A stretch of 5,559 nucleotides of DNA, taken from Candidatus Heimdallarchaeota archaeon. Lineage in GTDB: Archaea > Asgardarchaeota > Heimdallarchaeia > JABLTI01. Made by a program: the position numbers and the translations under genes. The notes below the pieces were generated by a model. It was not told the origin of the DNA. It worked only from the letters and a program-made list of their open reading frames with translations, and did no database searches. Of this stretch, positions 1 through 5,208 are shown piece by piece; positions within the stretch are counted from its first letter, which is position 1, and every line of letters begins with the position of its first letter. The stretch is taken from positions 1 to 5,559 of the forward strand of contig JAUVZH010000216.1 in assembly GCA_030602675.1 (NCBI GenBank), given 5' to 3'.

Positions 1-148
1 TAAAATCTTTCCCTCAGTTCGCAACAAATGAATAGAAGAGATATATTTAGTGTAAAAGTTGAAGAGCTAAATTCACATTCATTAGTATGTAAATTAGAAT
101 GAAATATAAAAAATAATGTGGAAAAGCATCAAAATTTTAATGAACAAT

Positions 149-877
149 TTAAATTTGATGCATCCATAATAAACTTCTATAAACGTTTTTAATTCTCTTT
201 TGTAATTCTTCAACTGCTTTAGTTTCATTCATCTTTTCTAAGCCTTTCAAGACTTTACGACAGTAATCGCATTCCTCACCATTGGAGACTTTCTTGTTAT
301 CAATATCTAAGATTACTTCTGATTCATAATAGTCTCTCAATCCTTGAGCAATACCTATGACATCGTAATCACGAGGATCGACAAAGGTTTCGGTAAACCA
401 ACTAATTCGTAGTTCCTTTTTATGAACGAACAATTTTAATGTAGCAATTGCAATTTCCATTAAAGCTAAATCACCAACAACAATGACGGTTTTACCAGTC
501 ATTACTGGTTTCATTACATACTCTAAATTATTACCAAATGTTTTGAGCAAAACAGTAACACTGGCTCTAGCTTCAGGTCTTGGTAATGGAGAAGCGGCAG
601 CTGCAGTTGTTGATACGGCTTGTGCGGTTGTTACAGCTGAGGTTCTAGCAGATGCTTCTTCTCTACTTGATCTTGCAATTGTGGATGAACGATGTTGTCT
701 AAGTGATAAATTTTTATCAAGTAAAAGAGTAATTACATGATCATCATGTAGATAAGAAACTTGCCACAACCCACCTACTTGCGTCTTAAGATCATCTACA
801 TAAATTGGTATGGAAATATTTTTTCCGCAACCTTTACAGTTAAGAGCTATTTCTTTTAATGGTACCCTGGCAGACAA
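149..877 (-). CDS. Unrecognised 242-aa protein: terminal CxxC motifs, Ala/Ser/Thr linker, possible DENN-like core
   Basis: I do not recognise this family by name. Residues 1-60 form a small N-terminal module with C14-x-x-C17 followed by short strands (VGGLWQVSYLHDDHVITLLL, about 34-53), so a zinc-bound knuckle is possible. Residues 64-106 are a low-complexity Ala/Ser/Thr/Arg/Pro linker. Residues 108-242 look globular: a strand (KTVIVVGD, 129-136), a long helix (137-151), a strand (LRISWF, 156-161), YDVIGIAQ (171-178), the strand EVILDID (187-193), then C203-x-x-C206 and a charged C-terminal helix. That order resembles the core of DENN modules, which is inference only. There is no signal peptide or membrane segment, so it is probably cytoplasmic. 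The start is TTG at 877, supported by GGAG 10 nt upstream; no in-frame ATG occurs before residue 122. An A/T-rich TATA-like stretch lies near 913-922. The gene appears monocistronic in this window. It is very probably a real gene, with function unknown. Confidence 0.8.
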   Translation of the reverse strand: MSARVPLKEIALNCKGCGKNISIPIYVDDLKTQVGGLWQVSYLHDDHVITLLLDKNLSLRQHRSSTIARSSREEASARTSAVTTAQAVSTTAAAASPLPRPEARASVTVLLKTFGNNLEYVMKPVMTGKTVIVVGDLALMEIAIATLKLFVHKKELRISWFTETFVDPRDYDVIGIAQGLRDYYESEVILDIDNKKVSNGEECDYCRKVLKGLEKMNETKAVEELQKRIKNVYRSLLWMHQI

Positions 878-901
878 TATTTTACAACTCCGACTAATGC
901 C

Positions 902-935
902 AATAATATGAATTTTTTAATATTCGTATATTATT
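902..935. repeat. AT-rich inverted repeat in the promoter region of the 242-aa gene
   Basis: AATAATAT at 902-909 is the exact reverse complement of ATATTATT at 928-935. Inside it GAA (910-912) pairs with TTC (923-925), leaving a 2-nt bulge and a 10-nt loop. It lies 25-58 bases upstream of the TTG start at 877, where an archaeal TATA box for that minus-strand gene would sit; the minus-strand reading of 913-925 contains ATTAAAAAAT. It could be a core promoter overlapped by an operator, or simple AT-rich chance pairing. Confidence 0.35.
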
Positions 936-1276
936 AGTTAGTGCTAATGTTTTAAAGTCTTATGACAAAATCTTCCGTATTTCTAGGAAGAAGATTACCT
1001 TTTATTTATTACTTTATAGACATTGAAATACTAACTATTAGCTAAGTACTATAAGCTATTTTTACATAAAATAAGTCTTTTTTTTACGGCAAATAACCAA
1101 TAATTCCCAGGAAGACAAGACAAAACCAAAGTAGAATGAAACAGTCGAAGCTAAAAGCTTCTTACAGCGAAATATTAGCTTTGGTAAATCTTTAAGTTTA
1201 TATGGAAATGACTTGACTTCTCGAAGAGTCAAAATTTTACAAACAATAATAACAAAACACATAGCAATCAAAAAGA

Positions 1277-1284
1277 TTTTAAAA
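1277..1284 (+). promoter_or_regulatory. Probable TATA box of the tRNA-Asn gene
   Basis: The octamer TTTTAAAA is centred about 34 bases before the first tRNA base. With the usual archaeal spacing of about 25-27 bases, transcription would begin near 1305-1308 and give a short leader for RNase P to remove. The element is symmetric and the region is very AT-rich, so this rests on position more than on sequence. Confidence 0.4.
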
Positions 1285-1314
1285 TAAGATTAAGGGGAAA
1301 TAAAATACAAAAGT

Positions 1315-1420
1315 GCCGGCATAGCTCAATCTTTATGGTTGTTACCATATAGAGGCGTAGCGGTAGAGCTCTCGGCTGTTAACCGAGTGGCCACAGGTTC
1401 AAATCCTGTTGCCGGCGCCA
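1315..1420 (+). tRNA. tRNA-Asn (anticodon GTT) with a D-loop insertion and encoded CCA
   Basis: The cloverleaf is complete. The acceptor stem is GCCGGCA (1315-1321) with TGCCGGC (1410-1416), seven perfect pairs. The D-stem is GCTC (1324-1327) with GAGC (1366-1369). The anticodon stem is CTCGG (1371-1375) with CCGAG (1383-1387), around the loop CTGTTAA whose anticodon GTT is at 1378-1380. The variable region is TGGCC (1388-1392). The T-stem is ACAGG with CCTGT around TTCAAAT. The discriminator base is G1417 and CCA is encoded at 1418-1420. The D-loop is abnormal: 38 nt (1328-1365) instead of about 8-10, ending in the expected GGTA. The whole gene is 106 nt, about 30 more than usual, and the excess forms its own hairpin, so an archaeal-type intron at a non-canonical position is likely. 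The anticodon loop is uninterrupted. A T-rich run (1421-1433) follows and may end transcription; it faces the convergent gene ending at 1435. Confidence 0.93.
1331..1358 (+). other. Candidate 28-nt intron in the tRNA-Asn D-loop (boundaries approximate)
   Basis: Removing 28 nt here (or 1330-1357, which gives the same product) leaves a D-loop reading AATAGCGGTA, close to a normal loop with A14, the GG pair and A21. The removed piece folds: CTTTATGGT (1331-1339) pairs with ACC (1344-1346) and ATAGAG (1349-1354), with a TGTT loop and a 2-nt bulge. An alternative fold pairs TATGGT with ACCATA. I could not place a clean canonical bulge-helix-bulge at both ends. The best 4-bp/3-nt arrangement, CTTT with GAGG beside bulge ATA, would leave too long a loop. 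Exact splice points are therefore uncertain, and a retained extra arm cannot be excluded from sequence alone. Confidence 0.6.
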
Positions 1421-1434
1421 TTATCTTCTTTTGT

Positions 1435-1692
1435 CTAAAATTCTTCATCTATTTCATGTAGTATCTCAATTGCTGCTTCAAGTTTATTATTGATGTAAAA
1501 TCTTAGTTCTCCATAATTCTCGTCTTCTAATATTCTTGAAACATCTATAGATGCATCTTTAAGTGTTCTATGAGCTTGCTCTATAAGCTCTCTAATTTCC
1601 TTTGGTTCCTTTAGTACAGATAATTTTGGGCCTACAAATAGTGAACCATTATCCATAGCTCTAACAAAAAAGAAACTAAAATGCTCAGTCAT
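1435..1692 (-). CDS. Small acidic 85-aa protein of unknown function
   Basis: I do not recognise this protein. It starts with ATG at 1692, preceded by an AAGGAAG Shine-Dalgarno site (1700-1706, minus strand). A TATA-like run of T and A on the minus strand around 1729-1741 would place transcription start near 1709, giving a short leader. The protein opens with an aromatic segment (HFSFFFV, residues 4-10). A glycine-rich turn follows, then two probable amphipathic helices (about 29-46 and 67-83) flanking a short strand (ELRFYI, 62-67). The C-terminus is strongly acidic (EIDEEF). No Cys pairs, signal peptide or membrane span is seen, so a small cytosolic, perhaps partner-binding, protein is plausible. 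It converges on the tRNA gene with 14 nt between their ends. The ATG, ribosome site and promoter together make a real gene likely. Confidence 0.72.
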   Translation of the reverse strand: MTEHFSFFFVRAMDNGSLFVGPKLSVLKEPKEIRELIEQAHRTLKDASIDVSRILEDENYGELRFYINNKLEAAIEILHEIDEEF

Positions 1693-1811
1693 CAGTATTC
1701 TTCCTTATATGATATGTTACTTCTATCCATTTTAAAAAATTTTACTAATTATTTCTGAATATTCATATAAGGCGATATGCTTTTAGATGATTAATTGAGA
1801 GATTTTATTTG

Positions 1812-1820
1812 TTATTTAAA
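1812..1820 (+). promoter_or_regulatory. Probable TATA box of the permease gene
   Basis: TTATTTAAA lies about 40 bases before the ATG at 1858. Archaeal spacing would put the transcript start near 1842-1844, leaving a leader of about 15 nt. This placement argues against the upstream in-frame TTG at 1795, which would lie before the promoter. Confidence 0.5.
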
Positions 1821-1857
1821 ATGTCGGTATTTTACGATTAGGCAGGTATTTAGAAAA

Positions 1858-2910
1858 ATGTCTACAGTAGAAGAAACGAATATACTATCAGAACACTCCC
1901 AAAGGGAAGTTGAAATATTAGAGACTTTAAAATTAATTGAAGGATCAAACCTTTGGACAATAACCTATCGTCGAATGAAAAAAGATCAGTTGGGAATGTT
2001 TGGTTTTGGCATAGTTGTTCTTCTAGTTGTAGTAGCAGTTGTTGCTTTTCTTTTAATGCAATATGATGCTTTGTTTGGTCTTCAAAATCCAACAGGTGAT
2101 CCTTGGGATGTGCATAATTACTTTATTGAAGTATGGATTCCAGGTACTGAAAAATACATTCGTTTAATTGCTCATCCACGACATATAATAGCTGGTGATG
2201 AGGGATTAGCTCCCAATTCAAAATATCCTTTTGGTACTGATCTATTAGGACACGATATTTTCTCTAGAATGATTTTTGGCACTCCACTTTCTTTAGCTTT
2301 AGGTTTGTCTGGACAAATGTTTACTAGTATTATAGGAACTTTTGTTGGTGCTATATCTGGCTATTATGGAGGATTTTTTGATGATATTGTCCAAAGAATA
2401 AATGAAATAATCATTGGATTACCTGATTTTATTCTATTCATTTTTGCAGTTGCACTCTTTAGAGAAGTTTCTCTAACAATTCCAGGAGGTTACTATATTG
2501 TAGTTCTAACAATTCTTTCACTTATTAACTGGGGTGGAACAAGCTTGATTGTTCGAAGTACAATTTTGAGCTTAAAGGCTCGTGAATTTGTAGAAGCAGA
2601 GCGAGCACTTGGTGCAAGTGATGCCAGAATTATTTTACGGCATGTAATACCAAATGCATTATCACCAATAATCATCATTACTACTTTAGGGATAGCTGGA
2701 ACAATCATGAGTGTTACAGCTTTAGCCTTTTTCGGTTTTGGTGATCCTACTGCAGTCTCATGGGGTGATGATCTTGCAAGATATAGAGACCAATTACTTA
2801 CCCATTGGTGGATGCCTACTTTTCCAGCAATGATGGTATTCATCACGATGTTAGGTTTTAACTTAATGGGTGATGCATTACGAGATGCATTAGATCCAAA
2901 ATTAAAGTGA
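1858..2910 (+). CDS. ABC transporter permease, DppC/OppC type (peptide/nickel family)
   Basis: This is an integral membrane subunit of a binding-protein-dependent importer of the oligopeptide/dipeptide/nickel class; it forms half of the channel with a DppB/OppB partner and is driven by two ATPases. Numbered from the ATG at 1858 (350 aa), residues 31-67 fit the OppC N-terminal region: a basic TYRRMKKD stretch, then the first membrane span (about 47-67). A long external segment follows (68-122). The family signature FGTDLLGHDIFSR begins at 125 and leads into GTPLSLALG (141-149). Further spans lie near 150-168, 182-202, 210-226, 266-295 and 320-337. The cytoplasmic EAA loop, REFVEAERALGASDARIIL (242-260) followed by HVIPNALSP, docks the ATPase. 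An upstream TTG (1795) would add 21 residues, but the TATA box at 1812-1820 and a weak AGGT site (1844-1847) favour 1858. Both neighbours are on the opposite strand, so the permease stands apart from dppB/D/F-type genes here. The substrate cannot be told from sequence. Confidence 0.93.
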   Translation: MSTVEETNILSEHSQREVEILETLKLIEGSNLWTITYRRMKKDQLGMFGFGIVVLLVVVAVVAFLLMQYDALFGLQNPTGDPWDVHNYFIEVWIPGTEKYIRLIAHPRHIIAGDEGLAPNSKYPFGTDLLGHDIFSRMIFGTPLSLALGLSGQMFTSIIGTFVGAISGYYGGFFDDIVQRINEIIIGLPDFILFIFAVALFREVSLTIPGGYYIVVLTILSLINWGGTSLIVRSTILSLKAREFVEAERALGASDARIILRHVIPNALSPIIIITTLGIAGTIMSVTALAFFGFGDPTAVSWGDDLARYRDQLLTHWWMPTFPAMMVFITMLGFNLMGDALRDALDPKLK

Positions 2911-2921
2911 TAAATACAAAA

Positions 2922-2941
2922 AGGTGATTTTATTATCACCT
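2922..2941. terminator. Bidirectional terminator hairpin between the permease gene and comB
   Basis: AGGTGAT (2922-2928) is the exact complement of ATCACCT (2935-2941), giving seven base pairs around a 6-nt TTTATT loop. On the plus strand it is followed by T-rich sequence (TCATTTTCTTT, 2941-2951). On the minus strand it is followed by TTTTTGTATTTA. It sits 11 bases past the permease stop and 8 bases past the comB stop, so it can end both converging transcripts. Confidence 0.65.
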
Positions 2942-2949
2942 CATTTTCT

Positions 2950-3714
2950 TTAATAAAAAGTTACTATTTTTTTCTTATTTGAAAGTTCATAAACATTGTT
3001 CTCTGAAATAGGAACTTTAGATGTAAAATTTAATCTGCTACAAAATTCGATGTCTTTTGCAAAACCTAAATCAATTAGTTTTTGACCGTGGTCTGTTGCT
3101 AGAAGAATTTCTTCAATCGATAAGTTCTTCATATGCTCTTCTAATAATTTAATTTCATTTTGAGTCTTCAATTCAAGCTTCATTCCTACTTTGTTAAACT
3201 CTCGAGCAATAAGCAAGGCACCTATTTGGTCTTCTGTTATAGTGTTATCAGTTATAGGTCCATGTGTAAAAGTTGGAACTATTACTACTGTTAATGGATT
3301 ATTTTTTGTTAATTCTATACATTTCTTAACAACAGCTGCAGCATTCACAATAGAACCTATTATGAGATATTTAGAACCAATAGCATCTACTATTCTTTTT
3401 GCACCAGTTGATGAAGTAAATGCTGCTACTTCTTTGGCAAATGAGGTTTCATTAAAAATCTCTGTTGGGCTATTACCGTAATCAAATCCAGAAAGTTTCA
3501 AACATCCTCTTTCTCCCATAAGCATTGTTTCTAATTCTTTCTGAGTTAGTCGAGCATCCTCAACCTCTTTTGCGACATAAAACTTCTTTATGCCCTTTTG
3601 CATTGCAATAGGGATAGTTGTACTAGCTCTTAGAACATCAACTAATATGGCAATTCCTTCTTTATTTGAAGCAAGTTTAGATCCTTCTATATTTCCTCTT
3701 ATTAAAATTTCCAA
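2950..3714 (-). CDS. comB: 2-phosphosulfolactate phosphatase (ComB family)
   Basis: ComB hydrolyses 2-phospho-3-sulfolactate to sulfolactate and phosphate, using Mg2+; this is the second step of the phosphoenolpyruvate route to coenzyme M. In the longest frame (TTG at 3732, 260 aa) the family motifs appear in order: VDVLRASTTI (31-40), GERG (73-76) and GFDYGNSPTEI (82-92), TSSTGAKRI (106-114), the GSIVNA block (126-131), EDQIGALLI (167-175) and the C-terminal HGQKLIDLGFAKDIEFC (215-231). The length is about normal. The start is uncertain: TTG or GTG codons occur at residues 1, 2, 3, 4 and 7. I chose residue 7 (3714) because GGTG sits 6 nt before it and family-like sequence (LEILIRGN) begins there. 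An out-of-frame ATG at 3739 has the better ribosome site (see findings). No comA, comC, comD or comE is in view, so a role in coenzyme M synthesis itself is not shown; many non-methanogens carry this family. The enzyme is probably cytoplasmic. Confidence 0.9.
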   Translation of the reverse strand: MEILIRGNIEGSKLASNKEGIAILVDVLRASTTIPIAMQKGIKKFYVAKEVEDARLTQKELETMLMGERGCLKLSGFDYGNSPTEIFNETSFAKEVAAFTSSTGAKRIVDAIGSKYLIIGSIVNAAAVVKKCIELTKNNPLTVVIVPTFTHGPITDNTITEDQIGALLIAREFNKVGMKLELKTQNEIKLLEEHMKNLSIEEILLATDHGQKLIDLGFAKDIEFCSRLNFTSKVPISENNVYELSNKKKIVTFY

Positions 3715-3744
3715 ACAAAGCACCAACAACAATTCTCATAATAT

Positions 3745-3758
3745 TCCCTTATAAGGGA
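3745..3758. promoter_or_regulatory. 14-bp perfect palindrome, candidate operator upstream of comB
   Basis: TCCCTTATAAGGGA is an exact palindrome, unusually G+C-rich at its arms for this region. It lies 13 bases before the outermost TTG of comB and 5 bases before the out-of-frame ATG at 3739. Its minus-strand half AAGGGA can serve as a ribosome site and its centre TTATAA could be a TATA box. A TATA-like TTAAAA on the minus strand (about 3767-3772) would put the transcript start near 3743, at the palindrome's edge, where a dimeric repressor could block transcription. This role is inferred. Confidence 0.4.
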
Positions 3759-3908
3759 TAGTATGATTTTAACAAACTGATACTTTTTTTCCTCTAAGAT
3801 AGAAAAAATGAAAAAGGGTAAGATATTTTGTTATCTTGAGAATTAAACCAAATAACGTTAGGATAGTTGAATCTGATAACTACACTGTTATTGGATTATT
3901 TAGTTAGC

Positions 3909-3916
3909 ATATAAAG
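3909..3916 (+). promoter_or_regulatory. TATA box of the HEAT-repeat gene
   Basis: ATATAAAG is a good match to the archaeal TATA element. The usual spacing predicts a transcript start near 3938, just before the first possible in-frame TTG (3942) and about 40 bases before the better-supported start at 3978. It is the plus-strand half of the divergent control region shared with comB. Confidence 0.55.
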
Positions 3917-3965
3917 TACAAATGTAGATTGACATAAGACATTGGTGCAAGAATTTGTGACTCAT

Positions 3966-3971
3966 GGAGGA
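3966..3971 (+). promoter_or_regulatory. Strong Shine-Dalgarno site that sets the HEAT-protein start
   Basis: GGAGGA is a near-ideal complement of the 16S rRNA 3' end. It lies 6 nt before the in-frame TTG at 3978. The earlier in-frame TTG (3942) and GTG codons (3945, 3957) have nothing comparable, so 3978 is the preferred start. Confidence 0.7.
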
Positions 3972-3977
3972 ATTATT

Positions 3978-5081
3978 TTGACCTCAAAAGATGATATTAA
4001 ACTTTTACTGTTGAATAAGAAAGAAGATGAAATACTACAGCTATTAAAAAAAGAGAAGAAGACCATAAGTGAATTATTAATAGAGATAGCTACTGATGAT
4101 CCAGAATGGAAAATCCGTAGAGATGCTGTAAAGATACTTGGGAAGGGTGGGATAGAGCAGAGCATTGATTTATTGGGTAGAATTTTGCTAAAGGACCATC
4201 TAACTGTAATGCGAAAAAATGCTGCAAAAGCATTGGGATCAATAGAGAATCCTGAAAGCAAGAAACCATTACTTGAAGCATTAAAAACCTCCAAAGATCC
4301 TTCAATAATTATAGAAGTAGCAAAAGCTTTAGGGAATTTAAAAGTAAATGAAGCAGTAGATCCATTAATCAAAATGCTAGAGTCTAGTAAAGATGGTGAA
4401 ATCAGGGAAAATGCAGCAGAATCACTTGGTTTGGTTGGTAATCCAAAAGCTATAGAACCGTTACTAAAAACAATGAAAAGCGATAAGGAAGATTGGGTAA
4501 GAGGGCAAGCAGCAGAAGCTTTAGGTTTGATAGGAGATACAAAAGTTGTTCCTGATTTGATTTCAACTCTTGAGAAAGATACAGGAATTAGTGTTTCAGT
4601 AAAAACAGCAACTGCATTAGGACGATTAAAAGATTCACAAGCTGTAGATTCATTAATTAGCTTTCTGCAAAAAGGCCAAAATGCTGAGAACAGACGAGCA
4701 ATAGCATATGCATTAGGAGAGATTGGTGATAAGAAAGCTGCTGAAGTCTTCTTAGATTTGCTTACTGATGAAGATGAGACTGTTAGATATTGGTCATGCC
4801 TTTCTTTAGGTTTTATGAAATATAAGCGGGCTGCCAATCCAATCCTTGATGTATTAAAGGATGATAGTAGTGTTCGAGTTAGAAGAACAGCTGCATTATC
4901 TGTGGGTCAATTAGTACCTAAAACCAAGAAATGTGTAAAAATGCTTCTCGAATCACTTGAAAAAGAAGAAAACGTTGATGTTAAAGAAAAAATTAAGCAG
5001 ACAATAATGCGAATCGCTAAAGAACAAGGATATAAAGATGAAAAAGAGATGATAAAGAAAATGGAGATAGATACAGAATAG
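3978..5081 (+). CDS. HEAT-repeat protein (E/Z-type, PBS-lyase HEAT-like)
   Basis: From the TTG at 3978 this is a 367-aa protein made almost wholly of HEAT repeats of about 32 residues. Repeat units begin near residues 46, 78, 110, 142, 174, 206, 239, 269, 301 and 335. Each has the form hydrophobic-R-x-x-A-A-x-x-LG-x-(I/L)-G-(D/N)-x-(K/E)-A, then a second helix P-L-(I/L)-x-x-L; AAESLGLVGNPKAIEPLL (147-164) is a clear example. Residues 1-45 are a charged, helical N-cap, and the lysine-rich tail (346-367) lies outside the repeat pattern. Such solenoids bind other proteins or act as scaffolds, and E/Z-type repeats were first described in phycobilin lyases. No catalytic domain, signal peptide or membrane span is seen, so no enzymatic role should be assumed. 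Starting at TTG 3942 would give 379 aa, but the GGAGGA site supports 3978. The gene has its own TATA box (3909-3916) and a hairpin terminator, so it appears monocistronic. Its partner is unknown. Confidence 0.9.
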   Translation: MTSKDDIKLLLLNKKEDEILQLLKKEKKTISELLIEIATDDPEWKIRRDAVKILGKGGIEQSIDLLGRILLKDHLTVMRKNAAKALGSIENPESKKPLLEALKTSKDPSIIIEVAKALGNLKVNEAVDPLIKMLESSKDGEIRENAAESLGLVGNPKAIEPLLKTMKSDKEDWVRGQAAEALGLIGDTKVVPDLISTLEKDTGISVSVKTATALGRLKDSQAVDSLISFLQKGQNAENRRAIAYALGEIGDKKAAEVFLDLLTDEDETVRYWSCLSLGFMKYKRAANPILDVLKDDSSVRVRRTAALSVGQLVPKTKKCVKMLLESLEKEENVDVKEKIKQTIMRIAKEQGYKDEKEMIKKMEIDTE

Positions 5082-5109
5082 ATTAATTTTCTCCAAACTA
5101 TATAAGCAG

Positions 5110-5132
5110 AAGAGAGATTTTCTCTCTTTTTT
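5110..5132 (+). terminator. Hairpin plus T-run terminator after the HEAT gene
   Basis: AAGAGAGA (5110-5117) pairs with TCTCTCTT (5121-5128) in eight base pairs around a 3-nt TTT loop. The T-run continues to 5132, 29-51 bases after the HEAT stop codon. T-runs end archaeal transcription; the stem makes this look like an intrinsic terminator. A TATATAAG sequence (5099-5106) just before it could instead drive the eutA gene, giving a leader of about 80 nt that includes the hairpin. Confidence 0.55.
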
Positions 5133-5190
5133 CTAAAGTTCTTAAGAATCCAAGAGAAAATCAAATTAGAAGAAAAGGATAAAAGCAATT

Positions 5191-5202
5191 TTTAATATTA
5201 AA
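5191..5202. promoter_or_regulatory. 12-bp AT palindrome just before eutA
   Basis: TTTAATATTAAA is a perfect palindrome ending 6 bases before the eutA ATG. It is too close to the ATG to be a standard TATA box for a leadered transcript, and no Shine-Dalgarno site lies between. It could be an operator or chance in AT-rich sequence. Confidence 0.25.
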
Positions 5203-5208
5203 CAATTC

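Larger units (their letters stand above)
878..1314. other. 437-base region without a convincing gene
   Basis: This stretch separates the minus-strand 242-aa gene from the plus-strand tRNA. Its left end holds the upstream region and inverted repeat of the 242-aa gene, and its right end holds the probable tRNA promoter. Between about 940 and 1270 I see no recognisable RNA gene, no repeat and no reading frame with a ribosome site. A 66-69 codon frame on the minus strand (1062-1271) has no Shine-Dalgarno site and an unconvincing, Cys- and Phe-rich composition. Confidence 0.5.

Noticed and set aside
28..102. 24-residue frame starting at ATG 28 (M-N-R-R-D-I-F...)
   Set aside because: Very short, no Shine-Dalgarno site, no recognisable motif. 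The first ~100 bases could also hold the tail of an upstream gene, but no frame shows a recognisable protein end.
483..740. 85-codon plus-strand frame opposite the 242-aa gene
   Set aside because: It lies over the Ala/Ser/Thr-rich linker, whose GC-richer codons suppress stops on the other strand; no promoter or ribosome site was seen.
1062..1271. 66-69 codon minus-strand frame in the gap before the tRNA
   Set aside because: No ribosome site, an odd Cys/Phe/Ser-rich composition without a clear membrane layout, and it would run from the tRNA promoter region. Probably a chance open frame in AT-rich DNA.
1795..1857. 21-codon N-terminal extension of the permease from TTG 1795
   Set aside because: It lies before and across the TATA box at 1812-1820, has no ribosome site, and adds Cys/aromatic residues not expected in the DppC N-terminus.
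3795..3837. TAAGATA direct repeats (3795-3801, 3819-3825) and an AAGATA/TATCTT hairpin (3820-3837)
   Set aside because: Short, AT-rich and only six base pairs. It could be part of the divergent control region, but nothing sets it apart from chance.
3962..4837. 291-codon open frame antisense to the HEAT gene
   Set aside because: It mirrors the repeated codon pattern of the HEAT repeats, has low-complexity Ser/Phe-rich content and no start signals. It is a shadow of the real gene.
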